The position numbers were made by a program, and so were the translations under genes. Shown piece after piece: positions 16,995 through 24,517 of a stretch of DNA of 51,375 nucleotides (its first letter is position 1; each line of letters starts with the position of its first letter). The notes under the pieces were generated by a model that was not told where the DNA came from, did no database searches, and worked only from the letters and a program-made list of their open reading frames with translations. The DNA is taken from contig JAUQWL010000091.1 of the NCBI GenBank assembly GCA_030835185.1, positions 1 to 51,375 of the forward strand. Reading direction: 5' to 3'. This stretch comes from Solirubrobacterales bacterium. Lineage in GTDB: Bacteria; Actinomycetota; Thermoleophilia; Solirubrobacterales; 70-9.

Positions 16995-18065
16995 GTGTCG
17001 GCCGACGCCGCGATCTTCGAACACATAGCGGTAACCCGCCTGCCTGAACTCCAGACTGCAGGCGGGATGTTCCGTGCCGCGACGAGGGTCGACTCGGTCG
17101 GTGAAGGCGCCCCCGATCCGAGCGTCCTCCGGGCCGGCGCAATCGTCCTGCTCGGCTTGCTCCGGGCCGACGAGGTCGGGTTGAAACACCCGTTCTCAAC
17201 CGGAGCGCTACGCACCCGGGTGCTGGGCGACCTCGGGGGGCCGGGGGTCGGCCCCGGAGAGCTGGGAATCGCGCTCTGGGCCGAATCCCGGGCCGACGGT
17301 GGCGCCGTGAGCGAAATTGCCGGGCTTGTCGAAGGCCGCGTGGCTGCCGCCGGTTTCGAACGGGTTCCCCTTGAGCAACTGGCCTGGCTCGTATCCGGAG
17401 TCGCCGAAGCTTCGGTGAGGGTCGGTGGTGGTCCCCGACTGGATTCCCTGCTCGACCGGGCCGAGCGGGCGCTCTCCGCCAGATTCAACACGCGCAGCGG
17501 CTTTGCACATGACCTCCACCACCGGATCGGTGGCGACCTGACACCGGTGTCCGCCCAGTTTCACTGCCTGACGGCGCTGTGTCACCTGGAACGTGCAGGA
17601 CACGACGGCCAGGCCGGCGAGCTGGCCGGCCGGCTTGCCGGGTCCCTGCTTGCAATCCAGCGCGATGACGGGTCCTGGCCCGGCATCGTCGACCCGAACC
17701 GGGGAGAGGCGGCCGCTTTCTATCCGGTGCTGACCGTGACCCAGGTCTCCCTGGCGCCGATATCACTGCGAAAAGCCGGTGAAATCGGAGTAGACGGCAA
17801 CCTGGGCGAAGCGTCGGCTGACTCGATCGCCTGGGCCCGGGGCAGGAACCGGCTCGGTTTCGACCTCGTCCACGAGCAGGAAGCCCGTCTCGACCGCGGG
17901 CTGATGCCGAAACGGGTTCCAGGAGCCGTTTCCCGCGGCTTCAGTGCCGCCGCGCGGCGGCTGCGCGGGCACCCGGTCGAACCGGAGAGATCCGACTTGA
18001 TCCTCGATCCGGACGTGTCCAGCGAGGATCTCGGCTGGCTGTTGGAGGCATGGGCCGGACGGTGA
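16995..18065 (+). CDS. Hypothetical protein with terpene-cyclase-like QW motif (alpha/alpha toroid candidate)
   Basis: 356 residues, GTG start. The sequence is a series of amphipathic helices with small-residue turns. LLAIQRDDGSWPG (~215-227) fits the QW repeat (Q-x3-G-x-W) of squalene/oxidosqualene-cyclase and prenyltransferase toroids, and FHCLTALCHLERAG resembles a barrel helix. I see no DxDD or DDxxD catalytic motif. It lies between an acyl-CoA synthetase and ispG, close to dxr and uppS. Function unknown; a lipid or isoprenoid role is only inferred from the fold hint and place. The C-terminal ~70 residues are basic and less helical-looking. Confidence 0.75.
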   Translation: MSADAAIFEHIAVTRLPELQTAGGMFRAATRVDSVGEGAPDPSVLRAGAIVLLGLLRADEVGLKHPFSTGALRTRVLGDLGGPGVGPGELGIALWAESRADGGAVSEIAGLVEGRVAAAGFERVPLEQLAWLVSGVAEASVRVGGGPRLDSLLDRAERALSARFNTRSGFAHDLHHRIGGDLTPVSAQFHCLTALCHLERAGHDGQAGELAGRLAGSLLAIQRDDGSWPGIVDPNRGEAAAFYPVLTVTQVSLAPISLRKAGEIGVDGNLGEASADSIAWARGRNRLGFDLVHEQEARLDRGLMPKRVPGAVSRGFSAAARRLRGHPVEPERSDLILDPDVSSEDLGWLLEAWAGR

Positions 18066-18081
18066 CGAGCCCGGGCTCCGG

Positions 18082-18087
18082 TACCCT
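18082..18087 (+). promoter_or_regulatory. Putative -10 box of leaderless ispG transcript
   Basis: TACCCT ends 6 nt before the GTG at 18094, with no Shine-Dalgarno sequence in the 28-nt gap. Confidence 0.45.
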
Positions 18088-18093
18088 CCACCT

Positions 18094-19350
18094 GTGGCAT
18101 CCAAACGACAGATATTCGTAGGCCGGGTTCCGGTCGGGGGCGGCGCTCCGGTGGTGGTCCAGACCATGACCAAGACGGAGACCGCGAACCTCGAAGCGAC
18201 CATGGAGCAGATCGAGAAGGTCACCGAAGCCGGTGCCGACGTCGTCCGCGTCGCCGTCCCCCGGGACAAGGACGTCGAAGCGTTGAAGACGATCGTCAAG
18301 CGTTCGCCGATTCCGGTGATCGCCGACATCCACTTCAACCACACGCTCGCGCTCAAGGCGATCGATGCCGGTGCCGACTGCATCCGTCTGAATCCCGGCA
18401 ACATCGGCGGGCGCGACAAGGTCGCAGAGGTGGCCGAACTGGCCAACCTGAAGGACGTGCCGATGCGGATCGGCGTCAACTCCGGATCGCTGCCAAAGCA
18501 CCTTCATGCGCTGGAGGCCGAGAACCCGACTGAAGCCCTGGTGACGGCCGCGGTCGAATTCGTCGCGCTGATGGAGAGTCTCGAATTCACCAACTTCAAG
18601 GTTTCGATCAAATCGACCAATGTGCCGGATACGATCGCCGCCAACCGGCTGCTCTCGGAAAAGATCCCCTATCCGATACACCTCGGCATCACCGAAGCCG
18701 GCACCAAGTGGTCCGGCTCGCTCAAGTCGGCGGTCGGCATGGGAGCGCTCCTGGCCGACGGCATCGGAGACACCATCCGGATCAGCCTGTCGACCTTCCA
18801 TGCCGAGGAAGAGGTCAAAGTCGCGTGGGAGATCCTCAAGGCGCTCAAATTGCGCGAGCGCGGACCGGTGCTGATCGCCTGCCCGACCTGCGGCCGCCTC
18901 CAGTTCGACATGGACGCGGTCGTCGCCGAAGTCGAACAGCGGCTCGAATCCTATGAAGAAGCGATCGAGGTCGCCGTGCTCGGTTGCGCCGTCAACGGAA
19001 TCGGCGAAGCCAAGCATGCCGACTTCGGCATCGCCGGAGCCAGGAATGAAGGCGTCGTCTTCGCCCACGGAAAGGCTCTGAAGAAGGTGCCCACCGCAAA
19101 GCTGGTCGACACCCTCTTCGAGCAGATTGACCTGTCGCTCGACCGCGATGGCGAGGTCCGCTTCGACGAAAAGGAGTCGGCAGAGGGTCAGGCCTGGGTG
19201 CAGAAGATCGAAGAAGAGAACGCCGGCGACCTGACTCCCGAGAAGATCGCCGCGATGGAGAAGGAGGCCGCTCTCAGCGACGAGGCCGACAAGCTCCTGG
19301 TCGACGAGAAAATCTCTCCGACCGCAGGACGCCGCTTCACCCGGGCGTAG
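18094..19350 (+). CDS. ispG: 4-hydroxy-3-methylbut-2-enyl diphosphate synthase (flavodoxin)
   Basis: 418 residues. TIM-barrel part contains VVVQTMTKTETANLEATMEQI, VRVAVPRDKDVEAL, VIADIHFNHTLALKA and IRLNPGNIGG. The 4Fe-4S cysteines are in IACPTCGRLQFD (~263 and 266) and VLGCAVNGIGEAKHAD (~297), followed by the conserved Glu. It reduces MEcPP to HMBPP, the penultimate MEP step. A charged, helical C-terminal extension of ~50 residues follows the core. A hairpin element begins 33 nt after its stop and could end transcription. Confidence 0.97.
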   Translation: MASKRQIFVGRVPVGGGAPVVVQTMTKTETANLEATMEQIEKVTEAGADVVRVAVPRDKDVEALKTIVKRSPIPVIADIHFNHTLALKAIDAGADCIRLNPGNIGGRDKVAEVAELANLKDVPMRIGVNSGSLPKHLHALEAENPTEALVTAAVEFVALMESLEFTNFKVSIKSTNVPDTIAANRLLSEKIPYPIHLGITEAGTKWSGSLKSAVGMGALLADGIGDTIRISLSTFHAEEEVKVAWEILKALKLRERGPVLIACPTCGRLQFDMDAVVAEVEQRLESYEEAIEVAVLGCAVNGIGEAKHADFGIAGARNEGVVFAHGKALKKVPTAKLVDTLFEQIDLSLDRDGEVRFDEKESAEGQAWVQKIEEENAGDLTPEKIAAMEKEAALSDEADKLLVDEKISPTAGRRFTRA

Positions 19351-19382
19351 GCGGGACTGGGCGCCTCCTCCTCGACCCGAAA

Positions 19383-19448
19383 CGGGTGGGATCGGGGTAC
19401 TGCCTCCTCGGCCCGAAACGTCGTCGGCAGCACCCCCGGTCCCACCCG
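19383..19448 (+). repeat. Hairpin element, left copy (REP-like)
   Basis: A 22-bp imperfect stem: 19383-19404 pairs with 19426-19448 with one mismatch, one bulge and one wobble, leaving a 21-nt loop with CCCGAAACGTCGTC. Bases 19392-19441 match the reverse complement of 22707-22756 at 44 of 50 positions by hand alignment. It lies just after ispG. No U-tract follows, so it is not a classical intrinsic terminator. Confidence 0.85.
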
Positions 19449-19639
19449 GAGGCAAGGGTCGGTGGGTATCACTCCCCGGAAGACCGCTGGCCAGCAGTGG
19501 TACAGCGCTCGCCCTGGCCGTTGTCGGATCCTCAGGCTCTCGCCAACAGCCGTGTGTCGGCTTCTCGAACCCCAAACGGACCCCTCGAAGCAGGTGTTTT
19601 CACCGTGGTCACCGGGGAGAGATCACTATCGCGCGACAC

Positions 19640-20379
19640 TTGCGCCGGCTGGACCTGATCGGGCTGAACACCGCGCGTGGATCGCTGCGGGCCTTGTTCT
19701 CAAAGGTCGGCAAGGGTGGCACGCAGATCCGGACCGCGCGGCTCAGGAAGGGGCGCCTCGCGCCGCTCGGCCAGCCGATCAACTTCAATGGCCAGGTTCT
19801 GGTCAACCTTGGAGGGTCCACGAGGGACACCCGTCCGGGCAGGATCGATGTAGGACTCGAGGATCTGAGAACCGACAGGCGCTGGGTGGCGACTCAACAT
19901 CGGTCTCGCCACTGGTCCTTTACCGGAGCATTCTCAGATGTCCGCCTCGGTCCGCAGGTGAACGGACCGGTTCGCGACGGGCTCCAGATCGTCAACGCCG
20001 GCACCGATGCTGAAACTGAAGGACCTTGGGAACTGACGCTCCAGAAATGGGCCGGCAAGAGTTGGTCACCAGCCGGTGAAGGTCCCTTGAATTCGGGTGA
20101 TGGCAATGCTCAGGGGGGACTCGATCCAGTGGGAAGTCGGATCTGGGTGACCTGGCTTCAGAACGCTCCGGCCGTCAAGGGACTGTTTCCGACGACGATT
20201 CACGCCGCGTTGCTGGATCCCACGAACTCACACCTCGAGCGAGAGCTGCTCTTGTGGAGTGGCAGTTCGTTTGGTCCCGGCCCAACTCAGGCTGTCCAGT
20301 TCCGGGGCAAGCCCGCGTTTCTGTATCTGAGGCATCGCAGAACGCGGGGCTGCGTACGACGGTGAGAATTCCCAAGTGA
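19640..20379 (+). pseudogene. Remnant of a secreted-type protein gene
   Basis: An ORF from TTG 19640 to 20365 encodes beta-rich sequence with repeats such as SGDGNAQGGLDPVGSRIWVTW and FRGKPAFLYL, like exported propeller-type proteins. There is no signal peptide or plausible start, so the 5' part seems lost. Near the end a shift to the +1 frame (about 20330) yields SEASQNAGLRTTVRIPK and a stop at 20377-20379, a more natural C-terminus than RHRRTRGCVRR. These signs suggest a decayed gene. Family not recognised. The 190 bp between the hairpin and this ORF hold only weak open frames. Confidence 0.5.
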
Positions 20380-20407
20380 TTCGCAGCGCGACCGATCGCA
20401 TAGGAAC

Positions 20408-20662
20408 ATGATCTTTGCTCTGGCCGGGCTTGCCCTCGGTGGGCTTTCCGGCTTCCCTGTCGGGAAGGTGTGGGCCGCAGTCGTTGTACTTCTCGCTCCA
20501 CTTCCTTTGTATCTGGGCGTCGCTCCAGGCCTGTGGGGAAACGGCTTCGGTGAAAACTGGCAGTACGCGATCCCGATCCGGATCATGCCCGTCTGCATCG
20601 GGTTCTACGCCGGCACGTTGATCAGGCGTGCCACCACGGTCGGTTCGCCGGAAGAACAATAG
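20408..20662 (+). CDS. Small membrane protein, unknown function
   Basis: 84 residues: hydrophobic segments at ~1-19 (IFALAGLALGGLSGF), ~20-40 (VWAAVVVLLAPLPLYLGVA) and a third, weaker one at ~55-70 (IRIMPVCIGFYAGTLI), ending in a polar tail. A weak AGGA lies just before ATG 20408. Not recognised. It stands alone between the broken gene and the toxin-antitoxin pair; its coding status is moderate because the codon pattern is less GC3-biased than neighbours. Confidence 0.5.
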   Translation: MIFALAGLALGGLSGFPVGKVWAAVVVLLAPLPLYLGVAPGLWGNGFGENWQYAIPIRIMPVCIGFYAGTLIRRATTVGSPEEQ

Positions 20663-20692
20663 GTCTGACGGTCCTGGGTCTCGGCACCCGGT

Positions 20693-20698
20693 TATACT
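20693..20698 (+). promoter_or_regulatory. -10 box and possible operator of the toxin-antitoxin pair
   Basis: TATACT lies 6 nt before the antitoxin ATG at 20705. ATAC and GTAT form an inverted repeat across a 5-nt TTTTG spacer that overlaps the box and the start codon, a plausible site for antitoxin autoregulation. Confidence 0.55.
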
Positions 20699-20704
20699 TT
20701 TGGT

Positions 20705-20941
20705 ATGAAGACAGCGGTCTCGATTCCGGATGATCTCTTCGCCCAGGCGGATCGGCTGGCTGATCGGCTGGGCAAGAGCCGCAGCGAGGTCTACCGCGAG
20801 GCTTTGGCCGACTATGTGGCCCGCCGTGAGCCGGGGGCGGTTACCAGGGCGCTCGATGAAGTCGCTGAGGATCTCGAAGCCGACCGGGACGCCTTCAGCG
20901 ATGAAGCTGCCCGCCGGACGCTCGGGCATTCCGAATGGTGA
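20705..20941 (+). CDS. Ribbon-helix-helix antitoxin (MazE-type)
   Basis: 78 residues. The N-terminus MKTAVSIPDDLFAQADRLA followed by LGKSRSEVYREALADYV is a typical CopG/RHH DNA-binding fold; the acidic C-terminal half (EDLEADRDAFSDEAA) would bind the toxin. It directly precedes and overlaps a MazF-type toxin by 7 nt. Expected to repress its own promoter through the repeat at the start. Leaderless-type start. Confidence 0.88.
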   Translation: MKTAVSIPDDLFAQADRLADRLGKSRSEVYREALADYVARREPGAVTRALDEVAEDLEADRDAFSDEAARRTLGHSEW

Positions 20942-21282
20942 CAAGCCAGGGCGATGTCTGCTGGGCATCGCTGGAGGATCCGCTCGGATCGGGACCAGGT
21001 TTCCGTCGGCCTGTCGTGGTCGTCCAGGGGGATGAATTCAACGCCAGCCGAATCGCCACGACCGTGATCGTTCCGTTGACGAGCAATCTGCGATTGGCGG
21101 ACGCACCCGGAAATGTTTTGCTGCCGACCGTGCGCACAGGTTTGTCCAAGGATTCCGTGGCGAACGTCTCCCAGATCCTCAGCATTGACCGGAGCCTGCT
21201 CGAAGAGCGCGTCGGTCGCCTCTCGGCGAACGACCTGCTTCTGGTTCTGGCCGGCATTGATCTCGTGCTCGGGCGGGCGTAA
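20935..21282 (+). CDS. MazF/PemK-type mRNA interferase toxin
   Basis: 115 residues. GDVCWASLEDPLGSGPGFRRPVVVVQGDEFN is the usual MazF beta-barrel opening, followed by ATTVIVPLTSNLRLADAPGNVLLP and DSVANVSQILSIDRSLLEERVGRL. This matches the full-length family core including the conserved Arg of RRPVVV. GTG/ATG choice is open: the track start at 20935 overlaps the antitoxin. Cuts single-stranded RNA and is neutralised by the RHH partner. It appears intact although its neighbours are decayed. Confidence 0.9.
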   Translation: MVTSQGDVCWASLEDPLGSGPGFRRPVVVVQGDEFNASRIATTVIVPLTSNLRLADAPGNVLLPTVRTGLSKDSVANVSQILSIDRSLLEERVGRLSANDLLLVLAGIDLVLGRA

Positions 21283-21440
21283 GGCCGGTGATACAAGTTG
21301 AGCACAGTCGACACGTCATACGAGCGCCAGGTGACCATTCCCCTCGCTGACTGCCCCGGCAGGGAGGCCGGGACAATGCTGACCGTGGCTTGAACGTCGC
21401 GACCGGGACCCGGTTGCTGCCACGGCTCGTCGCCCGACAG

Positions 21441-21509
21441 GTCGTTGCGGGTGATGATCGCCGGCTCATGAGTGGTTTCGACCTGATCCAGAAGCCAGGA
21501 GGGCCGCCA
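21441..21509 (-). pseudogene. Phd/YefM antitoxin-like fragment
   Basis: One reverse frame reads LLDQVETTHEPAIITRND, which closely resembles the Phd/YefM antitoxin core ('LLdxVexthExvxITRnG'). The usual continuation (RPAAVL) and an N-terminal start are not seen, so only a relic can be claimed. The surrounding stretch 21283-21516 holds no other supportable gene. Confidence 0.35.
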
Positions 21510-21516
21510 GCCGCAT

Positions 21517-22622
21517 CTACACCCTTTCGAACGGGAGTAGGTGACTGACCTGAGGTTCGGGTGCCCAGTCGGTTTGGGAGTCGACCCTTGGTCCGCTGGT
21601 GAGTCGGACCGCTTCACCGCCTTCTGCAGACACCGCATAGAGGTCTCCGGCGTCGAATACGGAGCCCATGGAATAGGCGAGCCACTCAGCGTCTGGCGAC
21701 CAGGTGGGGTCGAAGGGGCAGTCGGGTGCCTCGCCAGCGCAGGCGGCTACCGCTTCGCCGGGAGAGCCGTCCACTACCCCCGTGAAAAGCTCGCCGCCCT
21801 CTCCAGCATCGACGACGCCGGCCCACCGGTCGTCCCGGGCCACCCAGCCGAATGCAGCCTGAGGGCCGCAGCGGGAGCCGGGACAGAAGTCGACCCGGTT
21901 CAGAGTGCGGTCGCGTTGCCGGAACTCGAAGATCCCGTCTTTCCGGCTCGGAAAGGAGTTCGACAGAAAAATGTTCAAGCCATCGGCCGACCAGGTCGGT
22001 CCGGATGCCGGCTGAAAGCCTTTCGGAAATCGAGAAGCTGTTCTTTCCCGTTCGTGAGATCAGGCAGGACGACTTCCGTGCCGTTCTCCGGACCACGTTC
22101 GTAGACCCTCAGGGATCCCGGACGGCGACCGCCCGGAGCCCAGGATGGACCGTGCTCACCTTCGCATTTGGGCGGTATGCAATCGGTCACTGGTTTCGCT
22201 CCGTTGCCGTTCCTGCCAAGCACCCAGAGGCGTGAAGCCGGCGGTTCATCCTGCAGGATGGTCATGCGGGAGAAAGCGATGCGTTTTCCATCCGGGGATC
22301 AGGTCGGACCGAGATCGACTCCGGGCCCGCTGGTCAGCGAGCGCTCCTCTTGATTCTTGAGCGACAGCGTGAAGATGTCCGCGTCCGCAGGCAGATAGAC
22401 ATCAGCAGGAGCGAGAACCGCGCCGGGGGTGGCCCTCGAGAAAGCGATGCTCCCGGTTTCGGGCCGCCCGCTTGAATCGACAGAGTCCTGTCCGTCAGAT
22501 CTGCAGCCGGCGCCGGCTACGGTGGCGATCAGCAGGGGTGCAAAGGGGAAGAAGCCGAAACGGACAGTGCCCACCGATATCGCGCCTGACTGCCGAGTCT
22601 CGGTGTCATCCTCCGTGAACAT
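21517..22622 (-). pseudogene. Broken TolB-like (PD40) beta-propeller lipoprotein gene
   Basis: Reading the minus strand from 22622: N-terminus with hydrophobic stretch and lipobox (LLIATVAGAGC), then propeller repeats. The frame is stopped by TGA at 22299-22301 exactly where a Trp is expected (GPT-stop-SPDGKRIAFSR, normally WSPDG). Downstream, about 22020-22040, a one-base frameshift moves the sequence to the frame giving GPTWSADGLNIFLSNSF and later WSPDAEWLAYSM, SAEGGEAVRLTSG. The two lesions split it into pieces that the track lists separately. PD40 proteins are periplasmic or surface propellers; this one should be non-functional unless sequencing errors caused the lesions. Confidence 0.75.
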
Positions 22623-22702
22623 ACGTCAAGTCCTCCTCGCCTGAAGTGGGCTCGAGCGTAGAGCATTCCGAAACACCCTCGAAACCGTGGTCAGGATCAA
22701 GA

Positions 22703-22762
22703 GCGTGACCGGGGATACCTCCGACGACGTTTCGGGTCGAGGGGGCAGTACCCCGACCTCGC
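22703..22762 (-). repeat. Hairpin element, right copy (inverted relative to left)
   Basis: On the minus strand this 60-nt element folds like the left copy at 19383-19448, with the same bulge position and a loop containing CTCGACCCGAAACGTCGTC. One stem mismatch of the left copy is a base pair here. Lies between the broken lipoprotein gene and proS. The 80 bp between 22623 and it show nothing else. Confidence 0.85.
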
Positions 22763-22816
22763 CAGCGGTGGCCGAAACACGGGAGTGGGACCGAGCCGGG
22801 AATCGGGTGCGGCCGA

Positions 22817-22822
22817 TAGGCT
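22817..22822 (+). promoter_or_regulatory. Putative -10 box of proS
   Basis: TAGGCT ends 9 nt before ATG 22832, without a Shine-Dalgarno sequence. The spacing is slightly longer than at most other candidate leaderless genes here. Confidence 0.35.
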
Positions 22823-22831
22823 GCGACCCCG

Positions 22832-24517
22832 ATGACCCGTGTCTCGCGCACACTGCTGCCCACCCTGAAGGATCCGCCCGCAGACGCGGAGGCGATCAGC
22901 CACCGGCTTCTGGTCCGGGCCGGCATGGTCCGCCAGATGGGTGCCGGCCTCTGGACCTGGCTTCCGGCCGGGCTCCGGGTGCATCGCAAGGTCGAGCAGA
23001 TCCTCCGCGAGGAGATGGAGCTGGCCGGGGCCGCGGAGGTCTCGATGCCGGTCCTTCAGCCCTCCGACCCCTGGGAGAAGACAGGCCGCTACGGCATCGA
23101 GGAACTGTTCAAGCTGGAGGATCGCAAAGGCTCGCCGATGGTCCTGGCGATGACTCACGAAGAATGTGTCACCGGCCACATCGCCAAGGAGGTCCGTTCC
23201 TACCGGGACCTGCCGAAGATCCTTTTCCAGCTTCAGGTCAAGGAGCGCGATGAACCACGGCCGAGGGCCGGTGTGCTCCGAACCCGTGAGTTCCTGATGA
23301 AGGACGCATACAGCTTCGACCGCGACCTCGAGGGGCTCGACGCCAGCTACGCGGCGATGACCGCCGCCTACGACCGGATCTTCGACCGGACCGGCCTGCG
23401 CTGGTACCGGGTCGAGAGCGACGTCGGCATGATGGGCGGCCTGGGCGCTCACGAGTACATGGCGCCGTGCGAGGCCGGGGAAGACACGGTCGTCATCGCT
23501 CCCGGGTATGCGGCGAACCTCGAAATCGCATCGGCAGCCCCGCCGAAGATCGAACTCCCGCCCGCTCTGCCTGCTCCCGAGGAGATCGAAACCCCTGGAT
23601 TGAAGACGGTGGCGGAAGTCTCGGAGAGCCTGGGCGTGCAGCCGGGGGCCTTGATCAAGTCGGTACCGATGGTCAGCGACGACGGCGAGATGGTCCTGGT
23701 CCTGGTCCGCGGTGACGACCAGGTCAACCCGGTGAAACTCGCTAACGCGCTCGGCTTTGCCGCGCGCCCGGCCCGGGAGGACGAGATCGAAGAAAAGCTC
23801 GGTCCCCCGGGGTTCATCGGGCCGGCCGGTGCTTCGCTCAGAGTGGTCAAGGACTTCGCCGTCAGGGGTTCGGGTCTGATCGCCGGGGCCAACCGGCTGG
23901 ACCTCCACCTGCGCGGGGTCGAGCCGGGTCGTGACTTCGAATTCGAGGAAGCCGACATCCGTATGGTCAGGTCCGGCGATCTGACCGACGACGGACATGA
24001 AGTCACGCTCGAAGCAGCGATCGAGGTCGGCAACATCTTCAAGCTGGGTACGCGATACAGCGAACCGCTGGGTGCGACCTACCTCGACGAAAACGGCAAC
24101 GAGAACGCGATTGAGATGGGCAGCTACGGAATCGGGCCGGCGAGGATCGCCGCCGCCGCGGCCGAACAGCTCAGCGACGAAAAGGGCCTCTGCTGGCCGG
24201 CGTCGCTCGCCCCGTGGCAGGTCCACCTGGTTTCGCTTGCCAAGGCCGGCGAATCCGAGCGTGCGAGCGCCGATCGCCTCTACGAAGAACTTGAGCAGGC
24301 CGGCGTCGAAGTGCTCTACGACGATCGCGATGCCGGTCCGGGTCAGAAGCTGACCGACGCCGAACTGATCGGTTGCCCGCTGAGGGTCGTGGTCGGCAGG
24401 CGCGGGCTGGCGGATGGTATTTACGAGGCCTCGGAACGCGGCAGCGGTGAGGAACACCGCATTCCGGTCGACGGGGGCCCCGCGGAAATCGCCCGTCTCT
24501 CCGGCACCCTGGCCTGA
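22832..24517 (+). CDS. proS: Prolyl-tRNA synthetase (bacterial type, with editing domain)
   Basis: 561 residues. Class II motifs: motif 1 in the MEEL-like N-terminal region with MPVLQPSDPW, motif 2 in LFQLQVKERDEPRPRAGVLRTREFLMKDAYSF, motif 3 in EMGSYGIGPARIAAA. Residues ~230-380 form the YbaK-like editing insertion that removes alanine from mischarged tRNA(Pro) (SLGVQPGALIKSV, VLVRGDDQVNPVKL). The C-terminal anticodon domain (WQVHLVSLAKA, VLYDDRDAGPGQKLTDAELIGCPLRVVVG) is complete. The stop overlaps the next gene's ATG. Confidence 0.97.
   Translation: MTRVSRTLLPTLKDPPADAEAISHRLLVRAGMVRQMGAGLWTWLPAGLRVHRKVEQILREEMELAGAAEVSMPVLQPSDPWEKTGRYGIEELFKLEDRKGSPMVLAMTHEECVTGHIAKEVRSYRDLPKILFQLQVKERDEPRPRAGVLRTREFLMKDAYSFDRDLEGLDASYAAMTAAYDRIFDRTGLRWYRVESDVGMMGGLGAHEYMAPCEAGEDTVVIAPGYAANLEIASAAPPKIELPPALPAPEEIETPGLKTVAEVSESLGVQPGALIKSVPMVSDDGEMVLVLVRGDDQVNPVKLANALGFAARPAREDEIEEKLGPPGFIGPAGASLRVVKDFAVRGSGLIAGANRLDLHLRGVEPGRDFEFEEADIRMVRSGDLTDDGHEVTLEAAIEVGNIFKLGTRYSEPLGATYLDENGNENAIEMGSYGIGPARIAAAAAEQLSDEKGLCWPASLAPWQVHLVSLAKAGESERASADRLYEELEQAGVEVLYDDRDAGPGQKLTDAELIGCPLRVVVGRRGLADGIYEASERGSGEEHRIPVDGGPAEIARLSGTLA

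Noticed and set aside
19383-19448. Hairpin as a standard intrinsic terminator of ispG
   Set aside because: The stem is strong but no run of U follows, and a second inverted copy exists far from any matching gene end, so a repeat element explains it better.
17941-19575. 544-codon minus-strand ORF
   Set aside because: Antisense to ispG and the end of the QW-motif gene; shadow of GC-rich codons.
19386-20013. Plus-strand ORFs 19386-19658 and 19462-20013
   Set aside because: The first begins inside the hairpin element, the second just after it, and both run into the decayed gene in competing frames. No start signal or family resemblance was found.
22697-24457. 586-codon minus-strand ORF
   Set aside because: Antisense to proS, whose plus-strand product has all expected motifs; the antisense product resembles no family.
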